From: Bryobacteraceae bacterium | Lineage (GTDB): Bacteria > Acidobacteriota > Terriglobia > Bryobacterales > Bryobacteraceae | Direction of reading: 5' to 3' | DNA length: 64,000 nucleotides | Assembly (NCBI GenBank): GCA_019752335.1 | Contig: JAIEMJ010000015.1 | Coordinates: forward strand, 141,980 to 205,979 | In this document: positions 16,887 through 25,072 of the stretch, piece by piece | How positions within the stretch are numbered: the first letter of the stretch is position 1 | Layout of the letters: each line of letters begins with the position of its first letter | Position numbers and translations under genes: made by a program | The notes under the pieces: model-generated | The model's database searches: none | What the model was told of the DNA's origin: nothing | What the model saw: the letters and a program-made list of their open reading frames with translations, nothing else

Positions 16887-17846
16887 TTAGAGCCGGATAT
16901 CCAGAATTCGCCGGATCACGAAGTGAGCGAGCACCAGGCAGCCCGCCGCGCCCATCAGCATCGGCTTGCCCCAAGGGTGAGCGGTGAGCGTGTAGAGATA
17001 AGGCGGATTCACGTAGAACATCATCGCCGCGATGCCCACAGGCAACAGGGTCAGCACGGCGCCCGTCATGCGGCCATGCGCCGAAATCGCGCGGACCTCT
17101 CCTTCGAGCGCCAGCGACTCCCTCATCGACTCCGACAACGTGCCCAGGACCTCCGTCAGCTTGCCGCCTGAACGGCTTTGCAGGCGTACCGCCGCCACGA
17201 AGATCTTCATGTTAATCGTCGGCACGCGGCGGGAAAGATGATCAAGCGCCTGGTCCCACGTGCGGCCCAGTTTCCATTCCTCGAGCGTCCGGCGCATCTC
17301 GGTAGAGATCGGCGCCGGACTCTCGCTTGCCAGCAGGTCGAGTCCGACGGCGAGCGGGTGCCCGGCCCGTAGCGCGCGCGCTAGCGAGTCCAGCGCGTCG
17401 GGGAAGGCTTGCTCAAATTGGTCCAAGCGCGCCTTTCGCTTCTGCATCACGCGGAAGTAGGGCACCAGCGACGATAACAGGCCACAGCCAAACGTGGCCA
17501 GCATCGGCATCCAGGGTAAGCGCCACAGGGCCACCGTGACGAGTGTACCGGTCAGTAGCATCATCGCGGCCAGACGCCCCACGGACCAGGAGAGATCGGC
17601 TTCCGCCAGGACCGACTTCCAGTCGGCGGCGAAGTGAAAGCGCTGCAGCATGGACTCCCACGGTCCGATGCTGCTCACCCGGTCAGACCGCAACAGGTTC
17701 GTCGCCGCCTCTTCAAATTCTTCGAGCGTCTGTTCGCCGTTGGCGGCTGGAGAGGCCGGCGCCGGACGGCGCAGCAGGAACCAGACGGCGGCGCCGGTGA
17801 GCCCGAAGGCGGCAAGGAAAAAGGCCAGCAGCGAGGCGAGTAACAT
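16887..17846 (-). CDS. tadB: TadB-like inner-membrane platform protein (type II secretion F family)
   Basis: Inner-membrane protein of 319 residues, paralogous to TadC. An N-terminal helix (LLASLLAFFLAAFGLTGAAVWFLL), a central membrane pair around MMLLTGTLVTVALW, and the F-domain with FPDALDSLARALRAGHPL and GRTWDQALDHLSRRVP, then VRLQSRSGGKLTEVLGTL, match TadB closely. The C-terminus holds further membrane helices. It begins 7 bases after cpaB and ends just before tadC, so cpaB-tadB-tadC is one transcription unit. The partner ATPase TadA/CpaF is not in the window. Confidence 0.92.
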   Translation of the reverse strand: MLLASLLAFFLAAFGLTGAAVWFLLRRPAPASPAANGEQTLEEFEEAATNLLRSDRVSSIGPWESMLQRFHFAADWKSVLAEADLSWSVGRLAAMMLLTGTLVTVALWRLPWMPMLATFGCGLLSSLVPYFRVMQKRKARLDQFEQAFPDALDSLARALRAGHPLAVGLDLLASESPAPISTEMRRTLEEWKLGRTWDQALDHLSRRVPTINMKIFVAAVRLQSRSGGKLTEVLGTLSESMRESLALEGEVRAISAHGRMTGAVLTLLPVGIAAMMFYVNPPYLYTLTAHPWGKPMLMGAAGCLVLAHFVIRRILDIRL

Positions 17847-17852
17847 GGGTGC

Positions 17853-19061
17853 CTACTTCTTCGCGCGCGCCACCACGCGAGGCGTGATCACGGCGACGAT
17901 TCCGTCCGGACCCTCCAGGCCCGCTACCAGAAAGCTCTCACCAGGCGAGAAAGCCAAATCCGAGCGTAAGCGTCTTTCCGTCGCCGGGTCGCCCAGGCTC
18001 GCCTTCACGGTTGGCTCAATCCGCACGGAGAGGCGCCCATCGCCCCGCAACCGGGGAGTGAGGCGAATGTTCAGGCCCGGGTGGCCGGCGCGTTCTAGGC
18101 TGACTTCGCCGGACTCGCGGGTGACGAGTTGGCTCTTGGCGACAATCGCCAGGCGTCCTTCTGCTTCTAGGGCTGGCCAAGACTTTTCCCCCACCACCGG
18201 CACCACCTGCAAAGCCTGTCCGTCCGGTGCGAAGTGGCCGCCCAAAACGTCCAGCGTATCGGCGCGTTTCGGGCTGATCCATTGCACGTCGAAGAAGATG
18301 TCCGGCCCCTGGCCTGCCGCTTGGACCACGGCTGGCTCGGGCGCGGCAAGGCTCGCGCTGACGGGTTTCGCCGCTACCGCTTCTCCCTTCGCCGATGCTT
18401 GATCCTGCCGGTTTCGTAACACGATTCGCAACCGCCCCACCGTATCCGCCAAACTAACGCGGTCGGCGTCGGCGGGCGACAGTAGCACCGTCACCACGGG
18501 CCGCCCCGCCAACGGCGAACCCGGCTCTGGCGGACCGACGTTGAGCACTTCCACCGCCGGCATCACCGTGCGGACTTCGAGCAAGCCGGGGTTGGCGGCA
18601 TCCCGCGCCGCAATGATCTGGATGTCCACCCGGTCGCCCGAGCGCACCATCTGCACCACTCCCAGCGAGTCCGCCACGTGCATCGTCACGGCACGCATCC
18701 CAACGGGAATCACCGACGAGGGGGCCGCCCCCGCCGGGCGGCTGAGGGACTGCTCCGAGATCGTCTGGCCCTCCACCAATGGATCCAAGGTGGCGCGGCC
18801 CAGCGCCTCCGCGACGTCCTTGACACAGTTCTGGCCGCTGGGACAGTTGAGGTCGGAAAGGCGCACATCCGCCGACTCGAGCAGCTTGCCCCGCTCAATA
18901 TTGCGCGCGGCTACCAGCATCGCGGTCGGCGCCGGACCGGTGTTGGCCGACGCGCTCTTCGAGGGGGCGAGCCGGTCGGCGATTAGCCCATAGAAAACCG
19001 CTGTCGAGAGCACGGCGACCACCAGGGCAATGGCTAGCAAGGGAATCAGGTTTTTTCGCAT
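17853..19061 (-). CDS. cpaB: CpaB/RcpC pilus assembly protein with a secretin-like C-terminal extension
   Basis: Periplasmic Tad assembly protein of 402 residues anchored by an N-terminal helix (LIPLLAIALVVAVLSTAVFYGL). Residues about 45-115 form the SAF-type domain (LVAARNIERGKLLESADV), followed by the RcpC region (VGMRAVTMHVAD, RSGDRVDIQIIAARD, VTVLLSPADADRV). After an Ala-rich linker, the last 150 residues do not look like ordinary CpaB. LNIRLTPRLRGDGRLSVRIEP, then LAFSPGESFLVAGLEG, resemble the beta strands of a secretin C-domain. This suggests a fusion with part of an RcpA/CpaC-like secretin; no separate secretin gene is present nearby. Confidence 0.85.
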   Translation of the reverse strand: MRKNLIPLLAIALVVAVLSTAVFYGLIADRLAPSKSASANTGPAPTAMLVAARNIERGKLLESADVRLSDLNCPSGQNCVKDVAEALGRATLDPLVEGQTISEQSLSRPAGAAPSSVIPVGMRAVTMHVADSLGVVQMVRSGDRVDIQIIAARDAANPGLLEVRTVMPAVEVLNVGPPEPGSPLAGRPVVTVLLSPADADRVSLADTVGRLRIVLRNRQDQASAKGEAVAAKPVSASLAAPEPAVVQAAGQGPDIFFDVQWISPKRADTLDVLGGHFAPDGQALQVVPVVGEKSWPALEAEGRLAIVAKSQLVTRESGEVSLERAGHPGLNIRLTPRLRGDGRLSVRIEPTVKASLGDPATERRLRSDLAFSPGESFLVAGLEGPDGIVAVITPRVVARAKK

Positions 19062-19126
19062 CGTCCGCTACCGGTTCTATCGGTTTGCGGGGCTAAGGCC
19101 TTTAGCCGTTTGCCTACAATAGAGTC

Positions 19127-20305
19127 TTGTCGTCTGAATTACCTTTGTGGCAAGCTTGGATCAAACCGGCCGTAATCCTCGAGCAAGTCTGGAATACGGC
19201 CCCCTACCTGCGGGACCGTCCCGCCGGTGAAGCCACCCCGGGCCTCCGGCTGATGGACCTCGGCCTCGGCGGTCCGCTCGGCTTCCTGACCATCCTGCAG
19301 AACGGCGGACGCATTGACTTCGGTACTCGCCGCGCCGAACAACTCGAAGACTACTTCGCCCTTTGCCTTTCGGCCCACCATGCGACCGTGGCCACCTTCG
19401 TCCCCACCGACGTCGACACCAAGATCCGCGGCTTGCTGTGGCGCGAGACCCGCGATCCGTCCGTCCTCGCCCGCATGCTCGCCCTCACGCAACACATGGG
19501 CCGCTGGACCCTCCAAGGCATCTCCACCCGGGTCGATGAAGTCGCCAACAGCGGCCCCGTGTCTGGCCACGACGGCGAGCGGCTTGGCGCCCTCGCCGGT
19601 GGCTTAGGCCGTTTGCTCGCCCTTCAGGAAAAGATGCTCGCCGAGGCCGCCGAGGCCGCGATTGACGAAGAGCTTGAGCGAGAAGCCGTCGCCTTCCGCA
19701 TCGCCCTCCACACCCCGGGCCAGGAGTTGCTTGCCCTCCGCCTGGCCATGAGCCTTACCCACAACGTGGGCGACCTCGACCAGGGCCTCAGTTTCTGGGA
19801 CGGCATCAGCCAGACGCATCCGGCGCGCGCGCGCTTCGAGCGCCTGGCCCACGAGAATCAGCGTCCCTACCAGGGCTCCTTCGCCGCCGCCGCCGCCATC
19901 TACAAGACGTCGCTCGCCGCCGAAGGCCATCGCCACTATCCGCTGCGCCCCATCCGCGGCCTGCGCCAGTCGCCCGACCTCCTGCTGCCGCTAGGCCCCT
20001 GCCTTGACGATTGGGGCGCCCTGATCGGACGCCATCCGGCGCTCACCTCGGCGGACCGCGTCGAGATCCTGGCCGCGCTCGTCACCGGCTGCAAGAAGGT
20101 GCCGAACCAGTCCGGCTACTTCCGCGCCCTGGCTGGTTGGCGCGAAGGCGCGAGCCGCACCTACGAGGCGGCCGTGGCGGGCGCCTCCAATGCCGTGCAG
20201 AAGCTGATGCGCGAAGCGGCCTTCCGCCAAATGCTCGCCGTGCCGCGCGTGAGTTTCGAGTCCGCCCTCAAGAAGCGCGTGCTCGCCGTGCGCCAGGCCA
20301 ATTAG
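19127..20305 (+). CDS. Hypothetical protein inside the Tad locus
   Basis: Unrecognised protein of 392 residues, mostly alpha-helical and Ala/Leu/Arg-rich, without a signal peptide or clear membrane segment. It has a Gly-rich patch near residue 45 (LMDLGLGGPLGFLTILQNGG) and a long helical middle (GRLLALQEKMLAEAAEAA). It is divergent from cpaB (65 bases) and overlaps the end of cpaE by 4 bases in convergent orientation, so it is transcribed against the locus. Start TTG at 19127 is the only start codon near the left end. Codon use fits a real gene. Its role in pilus assembly is only suggested by position. Confidence 0.65.
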   Translation: MSSELPLWQAWIKPAVILEQVWNTAPYLRDRPAGEATPGLRLMDLGLGGPLGFLTILQNGGRIDFGTRRAEQLEDYFALCLSAHHATVATFVPTDVDTKIRGLLWRETRDPSVLARMLALTQHMGRWTLQGISTRVDEVANSGPVSGHDGERLGALAGGLGRLLALQEKMLAEAAEAAIDEELEREAVAFRIALHTPGQELLALRLAMSLTHNVGDLDQGLSFWDGISQTHPARARFERLAHENQRPYQGSFAAAAAIYKTSLAAEGHRHYPLRPIRGLRQSPDLLLPLGPCLDDWGALIGRHPALTSADRVEILAALVTGCKKVPNQSGYFRALAGWREGASRTYEAAVAGASNAVQKLMREAAFRQMLAVPRVSFESALKKRVLAVRQAN

Positions 20306-21510
20306 GACGAAGTCCGCGAAAACAGGCTCAGCAAGCCGCCCCAAGTCGACGAGCCCGCGCTCTTCTTGGCCGGCTCCGGCTCTTTCTGTTCCAGGCGTTC
20401 GCCCATCTGCACGATCGCCTTGCCCAGCGCGCTGCCTACCGGAATGGGCTTGCCGTCGATCAGGGCCCGCTGGACGGAGTCATAGTCGCTCGGCAGCACG
20501 TGAAAGACTTCTTCGTGCAACGCCGTCTCGATCACTTCCTTGCTCAAGCCCACGTCGCGGTTGTAGCGATTCACCACCAGCCGGATCTTCGACCGGTCAA
20601 TCCGGTTTTGATCGAGGTAGGAGAGCGCCCGTTGCGAGGCCTGCAGCGCGGGCAGTTCGTTCGTCGTCACCAGCAGTAACTCATCACAAAGCTTCGCCAG
20701 CGCCAGATTCCAAGCCCCGTACACGCCCGCCGTATCCAGCACCACCAGGTCATACATGGTGCGCATGAAATCGACGATGACCGTGGGATCCTGTTGATCA
20801 CTCCCCGAAGCGTCAGCCGAATTTTCCGGACTCATCAGCACATCGAGACCACTGGTTTGCGTCACCAGACTCTTCCACATCGCCGGATCCAACTCGTGCG
20901 CATGGTGCAGCGCGTCCGTAAAACTGTAATTCGGTTTCAGTTTCAAAATAAAGGACAGCGTGCCGGTGAACTGATCGAGGTCACCCAAGAGTAACTTCTT
21001 CGAGGTTTGCCGCTTAAATTGAAAGGCCAGGTTACTCGCCACCGTGGTGGCGCCGCAGGCCCCTTTGGCGGGCATGAGGCAATAAACTCGCGACTGCGAA
21101 ACGTCGCCCCTTCCGGCCATGATTTTCTTGTTGACGCGCTCCACCATTTGGCCAAACTGGTCATCGGTGAAAGGTTGGATCAGGAACTCGCTGGCCCCTT
21201 GCCGCACACAGCGCAGAATGATCTCCGGCTCATTGCCGGGCAGTAACGCCACCAAAGGCAGTTTCGGGTTCAACGCGATTAGCTCGCCCATGGTGGCCAA
21301 GGCGCGTTCCGGCTCCGAACTCATATCGAGGAAACAGACCGTGGGCAGGTGCGTGGCGAGCATGTCGCCGAGAGCGTGGCCCGGGGGATAGGTGGGCACT
21401 TGGAGCGCCGCGCCTTGCGGCAGGCCACGCCCCAACGCCTCTACCAGCGCGCCGGACATCATCTGATTCGGACAGATGATCAATGACTTCCAATTGGCCC
21501 CTGCGGTCAT
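20302..21510 (-). CDS. cpaE: CpaE/TadZ-like pilus localisation ATPase
   Basis: Cytoplasmic protein of 402 residues. The N-terminal domain is receiver-like (LIICPNQMM, FLDMSSEPERALATMGEL). The C-terminal half is a MinD/ParA-type P-loop domain: deviant Walker A KGACGATTVASNLAFQ, then LLGDLDQFTGTLSF and YDLVVLDTAGVYGAW. In Tad systems this protein places the secretion machine at the cell pole. The ATG at 21510 is chosen; one more in-frame start lies 7 codons upstream. The gene is on the same strand as cpaB-tadB-tadC but separated from them by the opposing gene at 19127. Confidence 0.9.
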   Translation of the reverse strand: MTAGANWKSLIICPNQMMSGALVEALGRGLPQGAALQVPTYPPGHALGDMLATHLPTVCFLDMSSEPERALATMGELIALNPKLPLVALLPGNEPEIILRCVRQGASEFLIQPFTDDQFGQMVERVNKKIMAGRGDVSQSRVYCLMPAKGACGATTVASNLAFQFKRQTSKKLLLGDLDQFTGTLSFILKLKPNYSFTDALHHAHELDPAMWKSLVTQTSGLDVLMSPENSADASGSDQQDPTVIVDFMRTMYDLVVLDTAGVYGAWNLALAKLCDELLLVTTNELPALQASQRALSYLDQNRIDRSKIRLVVNRYNRDVGLSKEVIETALHEEVFHVLPSDYDSVQRALIDGKPIPVGSALGKAIVQMGERLEQKEPEPAKKSAGSSTWGGLLSLFSRTSS

Positions 21511-21813
21511 CGGCTTGGTTCCATTCTCCACTTACCCGGGTTCAAATTCATCGGCACATCGCCTTGGGTAGTGAATCGGCTTAACGGCGTCGAAACTTAA
21601 TACAGTACGCCCCATGACATTGGGCTAAAGTTCCCTCTGCCCCCGCCGATATATACCTCTAGTGGGGTACATACCCCACTAGCGCAGGTGAGAGATACCC
21701 TCAAACCTACGCGCCCAGGTAGCCAAGACAATTCTTTGTTGTGCTAATTGGATCGGCTACCAAGCGCGAACGCTGTAGACCAAAAATAAAACAATAAAAG
21801 CGACCCACGTAAA
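21511..21813. other. Divergent control region between cpaE and a LuxR-type regulator
   Basis: About 300 bases without a gene. Its main feature is the 24-bp palindrome at 21659-21682, roughly midway between the two start codons. The right part is AT-richer (AAAAATAAAACAATAAAA just before the regulator). No RNA gene or terminator is visible. Confidence 0.6.
21659..21682. promoter_or_regulatory. Perfect 24-bp palindrome, candidate operator
   Basis: Arms CTAGTGGGGTA and TACCCCACTAG (11 bases each) are exact inverted copies around a CA centre. It is 155 bases upstream of the LuxR-type regulator and about 150 bases upstream of cpaE. A dimeric regulator, perhaps the adjacent gene product, is the likely ligand. 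Confidence 0.65.
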
Positions 21814-22605
21814 ATGAACCACACGAATTGGAATCCACAGACTCTTCCTTCCTACGCCTCAGCGCTGAACGCCGCGGCCGGCCTGCAGGCCTCCGCGCCG
21901 CTGCCGTTGGTCAGTGAAACGCTGGCCCGGTTGAGCATGCCTGAGACCGGCGCCGCCGATCTACTCGTCTGCGACTCGCAGCCGGTGACGGCGGCGGGCG
22001 TGCGCGCGTTGCTGGCGAACGTGCCCAACATCTTCGTCCTGCCGAACTGCGATTCGTTGACCGCCTGCCGCGCCGCTCTGCGCGAGCACACGCCGCAGAT
22101 CATCATGCTCGACAAGGCGCTCGGCATGCAGGCGCTGCTCGAATGGCTCACTGACCTGCGCATCACCTTCCAGGGCCGCTCGGCGCCTGCCGTCGTGGTG
22201 TGGGGCGTTTCGATGACCGAAGCCGAGGCTTTGCGCTTCCTGCAAGCCGGCGCGCGCGGCATTGTCCGCAAGACCTCCCCGGCCGAGGTGCTGGTGGCGT
22301 GCCTCGAAGCCGTCGCCCAGGGCCGTACCTGGATGGAAGACACCGTCTTTCGCCACACGCCGAGCCCGGAGCGCTACCACCGTTCGGAGCTAACTCCGCG
22401 CGAGCAGCAGGTCATGGAACTCGTCGAGCAGGGGCTCAAAAATCGCGAGATCGCCCGCGAATTGGGCATTCGCCCCGGCACCGTGAAGATCCACTTGAAG
22501 CATATCTTCGAGAAGACGGGCGTCCGGGGACGCTACGGTCTGGCGCTATCGGGCATGCGGGAAAAGGGTATTCTCGCCGTCGACGCCGCCGACGGCGACG
22601 AGTAG
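21814..22605 (+). CDS. Response regulator with LuxR/NarL-type helix-turn-helix
   Basis: DNA-binding response regulator of 263 residues. An unusual N-terminal extension of about 45 residues precedes the receiver domain (LLVCDSQPVTAAGVRALL). The acidic pocket is around Asp54 and the likely phosphoacceptor is Asp100 in IIMLDKA. GARGIVRKTSPAEVL is the last receiver turn with conserved Lys. The C-terminal HTH (LTPREQQVMELVEQG, then NREIARELGIRPGTVKIHLKHIFEKTG) is canonical for NarL/FixJ. No sensor kinase is adjacent, so it is an orphan. It probably acts on the palindrome upstream of itself; this is inference. Confidence 0.9.
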   Translation: MNHTNWNPQTLPSYASALNAAAGLQASAPLPLVSETLARLSMPETGAADLLVCDSQPVTAAGVRALLANVPNIFVLPNCDSLTACRAALREHTPQIIMLDKALGMQALLEWLTDLRITFQGRSAPAVVVWGVSMTEAEALRFLQAGARGIVRKTSPAEVLVACLEAVAQGRTWMEDTVFRHTPSPERYHRSELTPREQQVMELVEQGLKNREIARELGIRPGTVKIHLKHIFEKTGVRGRYGLALSGMREKGILAVDAADGDE

Positions 22606-22609
22606 CCGT

Positions 22610-23206
22610 TTAGGCCCCGCTGGCTTGGCCGACTTTGCCGGCCTCGAGCAGGCGCGCGTCCATGTGGTAACGTCTCGTGAGTTCCGGAAACAAGGGAGTG
22701 TGCGCGATCGCCGTCAGGTACTCGGGCACCTCCCAAGGGTCTTCCTCGCGCGTGGTCCACGGCAGCGCGTCAAAGCGGGCGAGGTTCACGGGGCGCGACG
22801 CGTAGCCCCGCAGCGTCTTTTCCCCTCGCAGGTTGTAGTAGTCCTCAAAGTAGCTCAACGCCAACTCCCGCAAGTTGCGATAGACGGGCGTGCGAGAGCG
22901 CAGGCCCGAGTAGTTCGATTTCGCGATCGCCCCCCAACGCCCCTGGCGGCGAAAAACGGCGAGCACATGATCGTCGTCGCGCACGGCCGTCAGGTCGATG
23001 ATCAGGGGCGGGTCGCCGTGGAAACGCAGCGCGGCGGCGGCCAGCATCGCGCCTTCCATGCAGTGCGCTCGCCGATGGCGCAGCACCAGTCGCGGCGAGT
23101 AACAGGTCTCCGCGTGGTGGTAAGCGAGTTCTTCGTCCAGGAAGGCTTGAATCTTTTCGGGCGTCCGCAGGCGGCGCAGGACGGCCTTCTCGGCGGCGGT
23201 CCACAT
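22610..23206 (-). CDS. Transglutaminase-like cysteine protein
   Basis: Protein of 198 residues with the order expected for a transglutaminase/papain-like fold. Cys49 is in RRAHCMEGAMLAAAAL, His80 in DDDHVLAVF, and an Asn/Lys segment in AIAKSNYSG. The nearby YHHAETCYSPRLVL and the C-terminal FEDYYNLRGEKTLRGYA are typical of a group of uncharacterised bacterial members. The function is probably peptide or amide bond chemistry, but no substrate is known. I start at ATG 23206, 8 bases after the lipoprotein gene; in-frame starts further up run through that gene. No signal peptide is seen. Confidence 0.7.
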   Translation of the reverse strand: MWTAAEKAVLRRLRTPEKIQAFLDEELAYHHAETCYSPRLVLRHRRAHCMEGAMLAAAALRFHGDPPLIIDLTAVRDDDHVLAVFRRQGRWGAIAKSNYSGLRSRTPVYRNLRELALSYFEDYYNLRGEKTLRGYASRPVNLARFDALPWTTREEDPWEVPEYLTAIAHTPLFPELTRRYHMDARLLEAGKVGQASGA

Positions 23207-23213
23207 CGCGGCC

Positions 23214-23690
23214 TTAGGCCACCCGGCCCGCGAAGGCGCGGGCGACCGCGTCGGCTTCTTTCTCTTCCAGTCCCACCACGCCGAGCAGATAGGCGTTCTT
23301 GGTGAAAGCGAAAACGGGCGTGCCGGCGTCCGTCCCGTAATAGCCGCCAAAGGTGGGCACAAACTTGGCATTTTGCAGACGATTCTTCAAATCGAGCAGC
23401 AGAATTGCGGCCCGGTCCGGCGTAAAGGTCTTAACCAGAAACAGCCGGTAGGTTTGCTGGCCCCGTTTGTACTCGGCGAGATTGCCACCCGGCATGAAGT
23501 CCTTGCCGAGCAGTTCTTTTTCGACCAGGGAGACCCTCACCAGGCCAGCCTTCGGAAACCTGCGCGTCTCGTCGACGGGCTTGGGTACCGGATCGGCCTT
23601 CGGTTTTTCGACCGGCTTGGGCGCTTCGCTGGCGCAGGAAGTGAGGAAGGGCAGCAGCAGGAGAATACGTCGCGGAACCATAGCAGACAT
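23214..23690 (-). CDS. Predicted lipoprotein
   Basis: Unrecognised exported protein of 158 residues. The N-terminus MVPRRILLLLPFLTSC has a short hydrophobic core ending in a lipobox (LTSC), so the Cys is probably lipidated. A Pro/Lys/Glu linker (PKPVEKPKADPVPKPVDE) and a globular domain (VRVSLVEKELLGKDFMPGG, TYRLFLVKTFTPDRAAILLLDLK) follow. Two ATG codons three residues apart (23690 and 23681) are possible starts. It is followed directly by the transglutaminase-like gene, so the two form a small operon, and it is divergent from the DUF1080 gene with only about 15 bases between start codons. Confidence 0.7.
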   Translation of the reverse strand: MSAMVPRRILLLLPFLTSCASEAPKPVEKPKADPVPKPVDETRRFPKAGLVRVSLVEKELLGKDFMPGGNLAEYKRGQQTYRLFLVKTFTPDRAAILLLDLKNRLQNAKFVPTFGGYYGTDAGTPVFAFTKNAYLLGVVGLEEKEADAVARAFAGRVA

Positions 23691-23705
23691 TATGCGACAC
23701 TCACT

Positions 23706-24509
23706 ATGCGAAACTGCGGACTGATGCACCGCCTCTGGATCGCTCTCTTTACCTTAACGGCCTGCGCGGCCGAAGACGCTATCACGCCCACGAAGAAGAT
23801 CGTGCTCTTCAACGGCAAGAACTTCGACGGCTGGTACACCTGGCTGCGCGAAACCCGCTATGAAGATCCGAAGCGCGTCTTCACGGTGAACGACGGCGCG
23901 ATCCACGTGAGCGGCGAGGACTGGGGCGGTATCGCCACCAAACAGGCTTATCGCGACTACCACTTGATCGTCGAATGGCGTTGGGGCGGCAAGACCCTGC
24001 CGCCGCGCGTGAAGAACGCCCGCGACTCGGGCATTCTCATTCATGCCGTAGGTGAGGACGGCAGGTACAACCAGACCTGGCTCGAATCAATCGAGTCGCA
24101 AATCATCGAAGGCGGCACGGGCGACATCATTCTGGTGGGCGGCGCGTCGAAGCCTACGCTCACCGTCAACACCGTCCAGGACGGGCGCGAGGTCTATTGG
24201 AAGCAGGATGGTAAACCCGTCACGAAGGACAGTGGCCGTTTCAATTGGTATGGCCGCTCGCGTGTCTGGAAGGACGTCATTGATTTTCGGGGAGTGGAAG
24301 ACGTGGAGGCGCCGATGGGGAAATGGAACCGGCAGGAGATTTTTGCCCAGGGCGACAAGATTACTTATGTGGTGAACGGACGCGTAGTGATCCACGGCTA
24401 CGCTTCGTCGCACCGGGCCGGGAAGATCCAGCTCCAAAGCGAAGGCGCCGAGATCTACTTCCGGCGGGTCGAACTGCGGCCGATCGGAAAGATGCCGAAG
24501 CTGAAGTAA
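23706..24509 (+). CDS. Secreted DUF1080 (3-keto-disaccharide hydrolase) family protein
   Basis: Exported protein of 267 residues with a signal peptide (LWIALFTLTACAAE; the Cys could also be lipidated). The domain has the DUF1080 pattern: VLFNGKNFDGWYTW, then a concanavalin-like beta sandwich with FTVNDGAIHVSG, YRDYHLIVEWRWGG, NARDSGILIHA, SIESQIIEGGTGD and a final GKIQLQSEGAEIYFRRVEL. Members cleave or bind 3-keto glycosides and are abundant in Acidobacteria and Planctomycetes. Start ATG 23706 or 23724. The gene stands alone after the divergent lipoprotein pair. Confidence 0.88.
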   Translation: MRNCGLMHRLWIALFTLTACAAEDAITPTKKIVLFNGKNFDGWYTWLRETRYEDPKRVFTVNDGAIHVSGEDWGGIATKQAYRDYHLIVEWRWGGKTLPPRVKNARDSGILIHAVGEDGRYNQTWLESIESQIIEGGTGDIILVGGASKPTLTVNTVQDGREVYWKQDGKPVTKDSGRFNWYGRSRVWKDVIDFRGVEDVEAPMGKWNRQEIFAQGDKITYVVNGRVVIHGYASSHRAGKIQLQSEGAEIYFRRVELRPIGKMPKLK

Positions 24510-24676
24510 ATTCTTTCGCCATTGATGTCACTATCCCTGGAATTTGATAGTCTAGGGGGATCACAAAAGGCTGGATCCAAAACAAATAACTCGTTGGCTG
24601 CTACGGCAAGTGAGTGAATTGGCGCTAAATCAGGCTCAATATTTAGCGAGCTTTCAGTCGATGGAGGTTGAGGCGT

Positions 24677-25072
24677 ATGGAGTACGAACGAAGTCTTGTG
24701 CCAGGCTTGCCCCAAAGCCGGAGTGCCTCGGCGACGCCGTTGCGGCGCATGGAGCAATTGCGCTGGCTGCTGGCGCGGGAGTATCCGGCGCGGCTGTCGC
24801 CAGAATCCTTGCGGGAGCTACGGCGCGAGGATTTACGCGATTACCGGTCGATTCTGGGTGAGGTGCGCGGCTACGCGCGGCAACGGATGCGGGCCTATCA
24901 GGAAGGCATGGCCGCACGTCAGGCGTGGGACCTGGATGAACTGGTGTCCCTGCATTGGTCGGTGCAAAAAGCCTTGTGGAAGCTCCGTCTGGCGCCGCTG
25001 GCTCCGGCGGGTTGGGGCGCCTCGCTGGTAGAGTCCGCCGCGACGGACTTCCGGCAAGTGGCTACCGTTTAG
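24677..25072 (+). CDS. Small Arg-rich hypothetical protein
   Basis: Unrecognised protein of 131 residues, rich in Arg, Leu and Glu, predicted helical (LRRMEQLRWLLAREYP, LRELRREDLRDYRSILGEVR, RQRMRAYQEGMAAR). No signal peptide or known motif. ATG 24677 is preferred because GAGG lies about 10 bases upstream. It overlaps the 3' end of the membrane protein gene at 25062 by 11 bases in convergent orientation. It could be a genuine orphan or lineage-specific gene; support is modest. Confidence 0.45.
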   Translation: MEYERSLVPGLPQSRSASATPLRRMEQLRWLLAREYPARLSPESLRELRREDLRDYRSILGEVRGYARQRMRAYQEGMAARQAWDLDELVSLHWSVQKALWKLRLAPLAPAGWGASLVESAATDFRQVATV

